A DNA stretch of 64,000 nucleotides from Phallusia mammillata (Eukaryota; Chordata; Ascidiacea; Phlebobranchia; Ascidiidae): the NCBI GenBank assembly GCA_003260075.1, contig QLIY01000243.1:1-64000 (forward strand). The letters are read 5' to 3'. Below, one piece after another: positions 49,901 through 60,556 of the stretch. The notes below the pieces were generated by a model that was not told the DNA's origin, did not search any database, and worked only from the letters and a program-made list of their open reading frames with translations. Position 1 is the first letter of the stretch; each line of letters begins with the position of its first letter. Position numbers and translations under genes: made by a program.

Positions 49901-52900
49901 GTGAAGTCGGTTTTGATGGAGATGGAATTACGTGTAGTGGTAAGTATCAATGTATTCTCTTGTTTCATTTAATATCAGCGGGCGAAATACAAGCCAAGTT
50001 TTGCCAGTTCTTATTTGCGTTTAGGGTGACTTTTGCATTTTAATTTTTTTACAATGTTGGTGATCAAAACTAATGATATTTTAGTTGCAAGAGAACATGT
50101 ATTCTGGCAAATCCTGTAGCGAACTTTATCGCCAATTTTATGCAGATGTGGACGAATGTGAGATAGGAACTCACGACTGTGATGTGAATGCTGCATGTTC
50201 GGACACAACGGGATCGTTCACATGCACATGTAATGCGGGTTTTATCCAAAGTGGATCATCATGTGCTGGTAATTAATATTAAAATACAGCCTTGTGATTA
50301 AGTCTCTCATTCATCTGATTACAGGTGTAAATTGTCAGGAATTAAATCAAATGTTATTAGTGGACATCACACAGCAGAAAAAATGCCGACACGTTTTAAT
50401 AATGTTTGCCATTGAACAAATGTCAAATTTAGAAAAAAAAATTTTGGTGCAAAAGCGATTCTGGACTTGACTGTTCTTGTTCCAATGGATAAGATATTCA
50501 TAATTGTATAGGTTTCGAATGGGAAAATGTTCGTTATTCACATGACTACCCAAGCATAACAAACCGACAAGGCCTGAAGCAGCCTGACCTAGATTGCATG
50601 TCATTGTTGTGAAAATGTTGTACCAGCTAGGTTCAGGCTTAGTTTTGATAGTGCCGATGTTTTAGTTAGGTAGTTATGTTAGTACACAACAGATAGCATT
50701 TAACTATGACAATAAGGGACATACCAGCGACCAGTCAAATGTCTTTTTTTGTATCTGATGATGTTTAAGTAGCCCTTTTGCAACATGTTGTGTTTTGTCT
50801 ACACTTATTATTCAGGACGTAGACAATATGTATCAAAATACCTTCGTATATTTTATTCCAGATATAAATGAGTGCACGGATGGGCCTTTCCCATGTAGCA
50901 ATGCCGGTGGATCTTGTACAAACACAGATGGAAGTTTTAACTGTATCTGCCAACCTGGCTACTCAGGAGACGGTTTCACTTGCGAAGGTACATGATATTA
51001 CAGCAGTAAGTTGATAAAAACCGCTGTAAATTTAGTAACTCGTATTAGTCAAAACTAACAGCTGATAATTTACGGCACAATTTTAGAGCGTCTGGCAACA
51101 ACCAAACTGTGTTTGTAGATTTGAACGAATGTACAGATGGGTCGGCAAATTGCGACAGTAATGCAGGAGTCTGCACAAATACTAACGGGAGCTTCACTTG
51201 TGCTTGTGGCTCTGGGTATGAGGGAGATGGCACGACCTGTGAAGGTATGAGAGCAATACATTTTCTCTGAGTTACTGGTTTAAACAGTGGCCACAAAAAG
51301 CTGTAATGAATGTTTTTGTTGAAAAATGTACTTGAACTTTATAACATAAGCTTATCCTGTTAAGTTACAATTTGCCAAAACATAACACGTATGATTACAT
51401 GGGGTAGGACAAAGAAACGCTTAAAACTAAATATGGAACATAGCGGAAAGATATGTGTTAAAGACATTTTACGTTTGTATTCAGACATTGACGAGTGTAC
51501 GAGACGTTTGCATTTAACGTTTGTATTCAGACATTGACGAGTGTACGAGAGGAATTGCACATTGCAGCAATGAGGCGGGGGCTTGTACAAACACAAATGG
51601 AAGTTTTTCATGTTACTGCGCACCTGGCTATTCAGGAGACGGGATAACTTGTGAAGGTGCATGATTCTTATGGCATTATGCTATATTATGAAAAGTTGAT
51701 ATGTAACACGTCCGACACAAAAAAGTGACTTTGCATTAAATACGAAAAAATGTTTTTTTGTTCATACCCATTAGTGGCATTTAAAAATATTTGTAGATTT
51801 GAACGAGTGTACAGATGGGACGGCAAATTGCGACAATGATGCTGGAATTTGCACAAATACAAACGGAAGCTTTACTTGTGCATGCAGCCCTGGGTATGAG
51901 GGAGATGGTACGATTTGTGAAGGTACAAAACACTTTATCCTTTGCTGATAAAAAATAATAATAATGTAACGTTTGAACTATACACCGATACGCTATAAAC
52001 GTCTTGTGCAAACAATGTTTTAGGACCTTATGAAGTGCGAAACCATTAATTTAAAAAGATTTAATAAATATTTGACTGATTTTGATGTATTTTCTGCACT
52101 GACAATATCTTTATTGTTGCAAATTAAACACTTTCATTGTTAGATATTGACGAATGTATAACTGACAACGGTGGATGCGGTGAAATCACAAGCACTAACT
52201 GCCTCAACACAGACGGAGGTTTCGAGTGTTCTTGTCAACCAGGATATTCCGGCAACCCGTGTACAAGAGAAGGTAAAGTTGATCTCGACTTTTTCGCTTT
52301 TCGAAGTGCATTCTTTGCCCAACTTTGGCATGCTGAATTCGTTTCACTGCTTTCCTGCAGAATAATTTTTACGCGGTTTGAACCCAGGACGCTCCTGGAG
52401 ACGAATCGGGAACATTTTTTAAATCTGTATGTAGGTGAGGCCCGCCGGGCCATTCCTCCAAGTTTCTTCCTTTCCCACAGTATGATTATGAACAAATGTA
52501 CCCAACATAAATCTTAACGCCCTATTAGACTTGAATTATGAGTTTTTTGGCACCACTTATGTATCTGATTTAATTTCTGGTACGGGTGCTAAGATGTACC
52601 TAAATTAACTCCGAACATTAATTCCGAAGCCGCATGTATGTAAAAAATGTGTAAAAAATGTTTTGTGTGAAAAAAATGTTCTTGTTGCAGAAACAACAAC
52701 ACCAGCCCCACCCAGCGGCAACGGTAAGTAAAATGACTAATACTGCTTGATATGTTACGTTGCACGAATCTATCCTGTTTTGTCGTTAACAAAAATCTCA
52801 TTTATGTTTATGAGAATGACAAAAGTTGTTTTGCTGCTGAAATTGCCAAATGCAACAATATTCCAATACTTTTAGACAACGTGGTGGTTCAGTGTTCAGC

Positions 52901-55900
52901 TAATGAAATGCGACTGTCGTTACCTGTGACGGTGGTTCGTCGCTTCAGCTCACACATTGGAGAAATGTATTTGAGAAATGGGTCATGCCCTCCAACACTT
53001 AGTCCTGACAACACAACGTACCACTTCGTGATCAACGGAAACCTGGCCAATGAATGTGACACCCAAGTAGAGGTCCGATAAATAAGTTATTAAAAGTTGA
53101 TTCAAACCAGGGTTCCTCAAACGGTTTTAACTTTTATACTTAACCTCGAAATGTATTAAATGCAGCTTCTACTTTTTCTACAGTTTAAAAAGCGTTTATT
53201 AAGATCTAATAACTATTGAATAACCTAGTGATTTGAATATTAATTTTGACAATTACATTTTTTGCAAAAAATAATAATTTTTGTTTGTGTTTAGCGCAAC
53301 GATACTCACATTATCTACAAAAACGAAGTCGCATCGCATTTTGATCGCAACCAACCGATAATTACAGGATCACATTTCAACATACCGTTTCAATGTGCCT
53401 TTCCTGCAGTGGGAAACATTATCTCAATTAACTACACCGTAAGTTAATAGTTTTTTAAGTCAAACTGTCGAGGACCAAATATAGCACGAGCTCTGCAGTT
53501 GTGTCCGCTGGACTTTTCTTATTTAAACAACTTTTCCTATTTAATTATTTAAACAAGATGCCAGATAGACAACAAGGGACACACAAATCGAACGGAGTCC
53601 AAAATATGTCATATAGGAGTTGTCAATTTCACTTGTTTCATCTTATGTGCTTAGTCAGCCATATGTTGTAGGTCAATTTGTCAAATTGCTTCAATTGCCA
53701 CAGAAAGGCTTCCGGCTGCACCGGGTTTTAAATAATGTTCCAGGTCCGTCTGGTTTCAGATTTTAACTTAAGGGTTTGGGCGTCTTATATTCCCGAGTTG
53801 CTGCAAGACAATAGATCTTAGGTAAATAAATTAGTTGGTGCATGAAAGTTGATTCAAGGGCAATTTTTATTTTTTTCTACATCCACATGGTAGTGTACAT
53901 CCAAGCACCTTTACTTTTCAATACCCCAATTCTTCCAAGCTTGAGGTTAGTTTAAAACCTGTAAACAAAACGTAAACGTCCTAAAAATAAGATGTTTTTT
54001 ACCATGTTGTCTAAAGATACTAAATTGTTTTCAGAAAAACTATTTCTTTTCCAGGTGGTTATTGCGACTGCTACTGTGTTGCCACCAGGTGGCGGTGGAG
54101 CGTTTCAACTTTCCTCGCAACTTTTCACCAATAATTTGTTTGACACCCTCGAATCACAAAGATCATTCCAGGTGAAAATATGAAATTGAACTTTTGCGTT
54201 GTAACTAGATGGAATAACTCCATGACACGCCTTGGCAATCGTTTCAAACTAACTTAATGATTCTTGTTCAAACCAATCGGTCGCATTCCGGCATTCGATT
54301 GAGATGTAATTTTATGACAAGCAGTTTTTGTATTATATATCAAAACCATTAAAGCAGGGGTGGGCAACCTGCGGCCCGCGGGCCGCATGCGGCCCTTCAT
54401 TAAAGGGTGTGCGGCCCGCAGCGACGATTTCAAAAGTACTGGCAAACGAGTCCAATTATTACATATTTTTGAGCAGATTAATGCGCCTGATGCTAGTTTT
54501 CTGCGATCTGGTAAAATGTGGCTAGAATCAAATAAGAATTATACTTATAGTTAAGCATATTTGGTAAGAAACAAAGCAAAATCACTTTGTGTGATGCACA
54601 TGTGCGGCCCTCGATCCAATTATGACATTTATAATTGGCCCTACAATATCAAAGGTTGCCCACCCCTGCATTACAGTGTAAAAGATGATTAACTGTTTGT
54701 TTGATTGACAGACAACGGACTTCTTGTTTGTTGAAATCGGGATAGACACACAGGACGGATCATTGACTGCGGTGCTCAATAGGTGCTGGGCGACGCCAAC
54801 TGCCGATCTGAATGACGTCACACAATACAACATTATTACCGACAGGTGGACAGACATTGTTCCAAAATAAATCTAAAACCTGAGTATAAAGTGTGTGTAG
54901 TATATATTATAAAATCATTCTAGGACCCCGCGACTGGTCCCACCATCGTTTTGGGCCCAACTTTTGCAATCAAATTGAAACTCATTACTCTCGGAAGAAA
55001 CGAATCTCTTGGCTTGTTTTTAGTTGCCCAGTGCCTCGAGTGATTGACGGCTCCCTTCAGATTCAATCCAACGGAGAAAGTCGACAAGCAAGATTCCAAG
55101 TACAAGCATTCGCCTTTGCTGACGAAGACCAACTATATTTGCATTGCGAGGTTACCGTGTGTGATTTGGACACAGAGATTTGTGCGCCGGTAAGAATACA
55201 GGAACCCGTTTAAAGTATAAACACCTTCAAATATCTCGCAAGCCTTGTTAATTTACAGCAAAAAAAAATAGTGTGAGAAAGAAAAATATAAATATGAGTT
55301 ATATTTCAGACTTGTTCGGGAAATCGTAAACGACGTGGTGTGCTAACAAAGTCAAATCGGCAAAAGCGACAAGCTGAAAATGATGTCGAATACCAAACCA
55401 TCGGTCCAATATATAGGCTTGTGTCAGATGACGAAGGGACAACTTCAAATGGTACGTACAGCGTCAGTGCAACTGTCAAGAAGTGCATCGTATTGCAGGT
55501 TTTCATAACATCTTATGAATCGTGGAAAAAAACTTTAACACAAAGTATTCATGTGTTCATGTACGAGTTACCATTTCAAAACTTTGCTTGTATTCTAATC
55601 AAAGAGATCCTTCAATTCAATATGATGTTTAGCAGAGAAATCCTTAAATCACAGTACGCCAAGCCCATTGAAGGCGCCATATTGAATCGGCCGGTCACCA
55701 AGCATTCACCATCATATGGCAAGGCGTCGGCTAGAAAAATCTAGCCTGCGGTGGGACTGGAACCCACGACAGAAGTCTTTCTGCGACTCGGTGCCCGACT
55801 GATTCGTCATAGCGCCTCCAATGGGCCTTTCGTACTGTGATTTACATATGAGTGTGCCGTGATAGCTGGTCTGCATACCGCTTCAGTGCTGATATCGTTT

Positions 55901-56154
55901 ATGAATTTACGGTCATCTTAGGAAATCCTCAAATTCTTAATTTTAACGTTATATTAACTCTCGTAGCGTTGGTCATTGGTGGAGTTCTAGGTGGAGTGGT
56001 GGTTGTGTTGGTAGCCGTTCTTGTTGTCATTGCTGTCAAAGTTCACGCTGCGGGAGTTATTGGTGGAGGAATTGGCGCTGCAGCGGCCAAAAATGCAATA
56101 CTAAGTGGGATCAGCAACGTGAAAGGAGTTGACAATCCAGCAATGATGACTTGA
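42924..56154 (+). CDS. LamG x3 - EGF x7 - ZP - TM surface protein, gene D (26 exons, 1326 aa)
   Basis: Exons: 42924-42984, 43719-43993, 44401-44588, 44904-45076, 45254-45519, 45774-45961, 47692-47868, 47932-47954, 48390-48661, 48877-49064, 49336-49511, 49823-49939, 50146-50268, 50862-50987, 51119-51244, 51531-51656, 51797-51922, 52144-52272, 52691-52723, 52876-53072, 53295-53438, 54055-54171, 54712-54845, 55024-55189, 55310-55451, 55967-56154, frame closed (3981 nt). Signal peptide 1-20. LamG/pentraxin-like domains at 21-232, 233-450 and 451-662, each with a QITDYV-like start, a VDG strand and an IWSRVL..EI....C.C end. Seven EGF domains at 663-953, most with calcium-binding D-x-(D/N)-E-C starts. 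ZP domain about 966-1220. Furin-type RKRR at 1223-1226 and RQKRQ after it. TM about 1265-1289 and a short tail. The plan fits a secreted or cell-surface ZP polymer-forming protein, and an egg-coat or epithelial role is possible. The exon 20 donor (gtccga) is weak; I chose it because the Cys-to-RNDTH spacing then fits ZP domains. Confidence 0.87.
43124..43182 (-). mobile_element. SINE tail fragment in intron 1 of gene D
   Basis: The minus strand has 'ggattcgt' and 'tgggttcgaaccctg' (a Pol III B-box form) in the same order as the copy at 59700-59755. Confidence 0.5.
45993..46250. repeat. Duplication across an 11-G joint (46116-46126)
   Basis: 'ttagtatcttcattattgtaacacgcc...ggcaccaactgc' occurs on both sides, in intron 6 of gene D. 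Confidence 0.8.
46505..47585. mobile_element. hAT-like element, perfect 8-bp target duplication
   Basis: Ends CAGTGGTTCTTAACC and GGTTAAGAACCACTG are flanked by CTCTAAAC on both sides (46497-46504, 47586-47593). It is inserted in intron 6 of gene D. No transposase was found. Its interior has G runs at 46842-46853, 46924-46992 and 47324-47336 with repeated flanks, plus an N at 47155, so its true length is uncertain. Confidence 0.9.
46924..46992. repeat. Poly-G run, 69 bases (probable assembly joint)
   Basis: It follows a duplicated 'catgaaaaagatgaagtaat...cttacgaacaacg' segment (46771-46841 and 46854-46923), with a second joint at 46842-46853. Confidence 0.85.
51481..51548 (+). repeat. Tandem duplication of a splice acceptor before EGF exon 5
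   Basis: 'acgtttgtattcagacattgacgagtgtacgaga' occurs twice in a row. The second AG (51529-51530) opens the intact EGF exon. Use of the first AG (51483-51484) hits a stop within 17 codons. Confidence 0.85.
52366..52460 (-). mobile_element. tRNA-derived SINE in an intron of gene D
   Basis: The minus strand reads 'gaatggcccggcgggcc' (A-box region) then 'gattcgtctccaggagcgtcctgggttcaaacc' (B-box form), matching the 59.6 kb copy. Confidence 0.65.
54355..54668. mobile_element. hAT-like element, 314 bp
   Basis: Ends CAGGGGTGGGCAACC and GGTTGCCCACCCCTG are flanked by CATTAAAG and CATTACAG (7 of 8 match). It lies in an intron within the ZP-coding region. GC-rich 'gcggcccgcgggccgc' lies near the left end. 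No ORF was found. Confidence 0.88.
55646..55843. mobile_element. Foldback element with tRNA-like segment
   Basis: Left arm 'aaatcacagtacg..aagcccattgaaggcgcc' is inverted at the right end ('ggaggcgct' form on minus). The inner minus strand has 'gtgggttccagtcccacc', a T-arm/B-box-like hairpin. It lies in the last intron of gene D, between the furin-site exon and the TM exon. Confidence 0.55.
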
Positions 56155-56458
56155 GATGGATAGTAATGATACAAACTTTTGGAAATCATCGTGTACATTT
56201 TGTGATTTAATCGTTTACTAACTAACACCTATAACCAGTATATTAAGCGTTTCTTGTATTTGACTTCTTGGGAATGTTACTATATTTGGATTTATGCTCT
56301 TTTTCGATCAGCCTCTGTCACCGAAGAGTGTCTTATCTTTTCCTTAAAATTGCTTGACAGGTGTATGTTTTTTCACACTTCCCACGTTTTTATAATTCAA
56401 ATATTCCATTAATGACCTGTAAAAAATTTGCATTCCTTTGCGTGCGTGCGATTTCCGA

Positions 56459-56464
56459 AATAAA
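56459..56464 (+). terminator. Poly(A) signal of gene D
   Basis: AATAAA about 305 bases past the stop at 56154. Confidence 0.55.
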
Positions 56465-58490
56465 ACAAATGTAGATTTACCTGTCAACGTCGTGGTAGCA
56501 AAATTAAGTGACATGGAACGGCATTTAACACCTTTTATGTCGGCCTAGCGTGAGTTCCGGCATAGTTTATGGATCACACGTAATAATGCACAGGCTTTAA
56601 TCTATAAGAAACACATTTAAGTTTTTGATTGTTTGAAACGGTGTTACGGATCAGGTAAAAACAGAAAAGCCAAAAAATGTGCGATTTGATGACTTTGGCA
56701 GACGCTTTGGTCCGTTGGCAATGCCATTGGACATGCATCATGCATTTGGTAATGTACATGTTTAGACAGGTGGGGAAACTTTAAAGCGATTCTAAGGATA
56801 GACGCATTCTCTGGGGCTTTAAAACCTTTTATTTAAAGTTAATAAAAGTTAAAATAAAAAGTATTAAAAGCATCCTGCTGCCTAATTATCAGTAATAACC
56901 AACATAGAGATTTCAACTACTAACACATGCGATAATCATGTCACTTGAAACTAACTTTTTTACAATTTAACATTTGCAAATTTATTTTGTAACAAGCGCT
57001 ACACTGCGCGCGACCAATATATAACCTTTAAACAAATGTAAAGTAAAACCATTAAACAAGGTCGCCAAAATGATTCGTTTATCTTTGTCCACAAGAATTC
57101 GGATTCTGGTTTGCAACTTTAAATGTTGTTTAGAATGTTACTACACTCACACTTTATTTTTGACTGCTTACTTTTTCCAATAAAGCGGTAAACAACAGTA
57201 CAAGTTTTGCAGATGCTCAAATTTCAGGTCTTTAAACGGTCGCTGTAGATATTCGCCCTACAAAAATAAACTGAAAATGTCGAAAATAAATATACTAAAA
57301 GCAAGTATGCTATCAAACAAAGTTGATTTTAACCACATGACGGTGGTTAAAATTAACTTTGTTTGTCATTGATGTTTCATTAAATTGGCAGTAAATCATA
57401 CTTTAGCGTAAAAAGCTGATAGTCGCAAACGCTATGTAACATGCGAGTTGGGTAAAAATCCATAACAAAACCTAGCCAAATGGAGAGCGTTATGTGTCAT
57501 TGCCAGAGTTATACGTCGTTCGGATTAGTTGAATAAGCTATTCATTGGTTACGCGGATGTAAGTTTCCAGTAAACTGACGTTGTTACAAGGTGTCTGTTT
57601 TCTACTTGTTGATTTTTTTGTTCATAATAAACATGTTTGTGCACCTATGAGCCATAAATTAGAAACCTTGTTTGCAGGTTAATTAACTTGAAAATTAAAG
57701 AGTATTGGCATCTTTTCCACACACATATTGCATTTAAGATTTAAAAAATAGCGCAACATTCTTTGTTTTTAAAGGTTTATTTTTTAGGACTAGTATGGTA
57801 AATTAGTAGATTGACAGAAACATCTTGAGACATCACAAAACTCCTAACAAGAAACAAAGTCATTGGCAATCACTTTTGCAAAACTATTTTTAACGAAGTA
57901 TTTTGCCAATGTGCTAAAACAAAGAACTTATACCTTCTTTCAAACATGTGCAAAAATTAATACAAACCATAGTTCTAAAAACTGGTGGCATACATTTGCA
58001 ACGATTTACAAACGGAACAATGCGGTACTTTGTATAGCATTTGTTGCAAACTAATTGCGGTTTCTGTTCAAACCTGTTTTATGTCCAAGTAAATTCAATT
58101 TAAATCCGATACATTAAAGTATTACCGTGGTAGCAGAGATGCGTAAAAATGCCGGATGGTTGCATCCCAAAAAACTATTTGATACAGGTCCAAAAACTTC
58201 AGTTTATTTTACGTAGGGCAACGTTTATCCAACCATGAGTTTCAGGTTTAAGTTACAGCGCCAGGTCTGGTACAAGTTTAGGTTGTTTAATGCAACAACG
58301 ATTCCACTAAGCTGATTGTGGAGTAAGCCGGATTTACATTGGCGTCCGTGAAAATGAATTTACGTGGGTCGAGATCTGCAGAGTTTTAAAAAGAAGACGA
58401 GAAAGTTTCCGGTTACCTGGCTTTGTTTGTACAACGTAAATCTGTGGTGTTTAACTTGTATAAACACGCTTTTGCGCAAAATCGATTTTT
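56465..58490. other. Intergenic between gene D and its tandem paralogue
   Basis: AT-rich, with no exon recognised. A 22-bp inverted repeat with a six-base loop lies at 57315-57364. Confidence 0.5.
57315..57364. other. 22-bp hairpin with one mismatch
   Basis: AAACAAAGTTGATTTTAACCAC, loop ATGACG, then the complementary arm with a single mismatch that would be G-U in RNA. It could be a small element remnant or a structured RNA. Nothing else supports either. Confidence 0.6.
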
Positions 58491-58493
58491 TTT

Positions 58494-58730
58494 ACATTGA
58501 GGCAGGACAAAAAGAAGATACTTTGTTTGTGAACAAATGACCTCCCATGTGCATAAGATCACAATTAAAAAACAGATCCATATTAGGATTGGTAATTCAG
58601 TTCATGGGGGGGGGGGTACATTGAGGCAGGACAATAAGAAGATACTTTGTTTGTGAACAAATGACCTCCCATGTGCATAAGTTCACAATTAAAAAACAGA
58701 TCCATATTAGGATTGGTAATTCAGTTCATG
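58494..58730. repeat. Duplication across an 11-G joint (58606-58616)
   Basis: The two sides are about 97 percent alike (for example 'gacaaaaagaag' versus 'gacaataagaag' and 'agatcac' versus 'agttcac'), as expected of two alleles. Confidence 0.85.
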
Positions 58731-59103
58731 ATAAACCTCTTTGCGCAAGGGGGTAATTATTTCAAATTTAAAAGAAATTTATTGACTATGGCACACAGAC
58801 TTGGTAATTGCAAGGTAAAAAAACACTATTTTCACCAAATTTAATCGTTTTTGTAACAAGAAGATTATCAAAGTAATAAAACGTTACGCACATGAAGCGC
58901 ATTGTAAAAATAGGTCAGGCCCAAGCGTTTCGTTATTTGTGCTTCTTACTAATTGCAACCGACAAATGGTTGGTTTGTCTTAATTGCATCAAACAATATG
59001 AGTCCGGGGAGAAAAGGGGCAAGAAAAGAAGGTTGAGTAGGAACACATGCATCAAAACACACGTTTCCTGGTTAGGATGCACGGCAAAACTTCGCCGGAT
59101 GGC

Positions 59104-59615
59104 GTAGGGGAGACCGGGGATGGTTCGGACGTTTTTTTGAAAATTGCTAATAATTTTTTCCCCTGTCGTCTTTCATTTAAACGTTCTTACCATTCTTTTT
59201 TGTGATCTGAAACTATTGTGATCATACACTTACTTCAACCGTCCGACGTATCCCCGGACACGTGGCGACATAAAAAAGCAAAATCATGGCCGCCTGTTTA
59301 CCTCCTGCTCAAAATTAACGTTTGCTTATTGAAATGTTGCCTCTAAACTACGACTTCCACCACAAAAGAATTACTTTCGGCTACCAGCAACCAAACTATA
59401 ACCTTACAACCAAAAATTTAAAAAGTTGATATTTCTGTTAAACTAACTTTCTTTATTTTTACTAATCGGTTGAACTACGCATGCTCCCAAACAGTATGCT
59501 GCTTTGTAATGGAAGCATGAAGATTTGTTAAAAATGATATCACAATGCTCTACTGTGACGTCATGTACCTGGTCCGAACTATCCCCGCGTCCGAAGTATC
59601 CCCGGTCTCCCCTAC
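59104..59615. mobile_element. MITE-like element with 28-bp inverted ends
   Basis: Left end GTAGGGGAGACCGGGGAT..TTCGGACG and right end CGTCCGAA..ATCCCCGGTCTCCCCTAC are near-perfect inverted repeats. A further 'gtatccccggacacg' lies inside. No coding capacity, and the target duplication is not clear. Confidence 0.75.
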
Positions 59616-59643
59616 CCCACACAGAAGAAACGCGATCAACAAC

Positions 59644-59758
59644 AGGGCAAAAAATCGGCCGAATGGTCCGGCGCGCCTGACCCATATATAAACATGAAAA
59701 ACCCTGATCAGGATTCGTCTCTGGGAGTGTCCTGGGTTCAAACCCTGTGAAAAAAAAC
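59644..59758 (+). mobile_element. tRNA-derived SINE (best copy)
   Basis: 'tcggccgaatggtccgg' fits an A box and 'gggttcaaaccc' a B box about 90 bases later. It ends in an A-rich tail. At least three other fragments are in the window. Confidence 0.7.
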
Positions 59759-59787
59759 TTAATCAAAGACATGAACTGGACAGTTCG

Positions 59788-60011
59788 CCTGATAGAAACA
59801 AAAATAATAGAAGATGTCCTTGGTTCTGAACCCTGGGTTCAATGATATGTTTAAACATTCTAGCGATTTGTGGAATATTTGTCTAGCAAGAGTTGGGGGG
59901 GGGGTCTGATAGAAACAAAAATAATAGAGGATGTCCTTGGTTCTGAACCCTGGGTTCAATGACATGTTTAAACATTCTAGCGATTTGTGGAATATTTGTC
60001 TAGCAAGAGTT
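59788..60011. repeat. Duplication across a 10-G joint (59895-59904)
   Basis: 'tctgatagaaacaaaaataatag..gatgtccttggttctgaacc...ctagcaagagtt' occurs on both sides with two base differences. Confidence 0.85.
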
Positions 60012-60556
60012 TAGATCCTGATTAAGAAATAAATGTAAAACAACACTTGCATCAGCAAAACGTCCAATTTAAACCTGTCAAGTTGGGCTTGAGGCAGGCT
60101 TCTCATCTAAGTTGAGTTATCCACCAATGAAAACACGCTTACCATATAAGGGCATTAGCAGCGGCACCGCCCTTGAAAAAATTAGGGGAAAAAGTTCGTT
60201 AAACGTGCAAAAAAGTTACAATATAGCATATAAAGGCAACTCTGTGTTTCCACATCAGAACTTGAGGCTGTTGTTTGCTTTGCTTTCAAAACAGGCAGAT
60301 TCAGTTTCCTCCTGGTGATAAAGATTCGCGATGATACTATATGGTTGGCGAAAATATGACCAAATTTGTGTGAACACATTAAATTAAAGATGTTTGCTCG
60401 AAACATTACTGAGGGTCAAGTTTCATCAAACTTCATGCCTTTTTATGATTTTTTGCCAAATGCAATGCCACTGAATAACCTGTAATAACCTGTTTTGTGT
60501 CACGTGTTTCAGATTGTCGCGTTTAGGTGATCAAGAAGACAGTTTCATCATTCAAC

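Noticed and set aside
55730-55812. Functional tRNA gene on the minus strand
   Set aside because: The T-arm form is good, but the acceptor stem does not pair and the segment is part of a foldback repeat.
58892-59107. 71-aa plus-strand frame
   Set aside because: Ends inside the MITE left terminus and has no splice or domain support.
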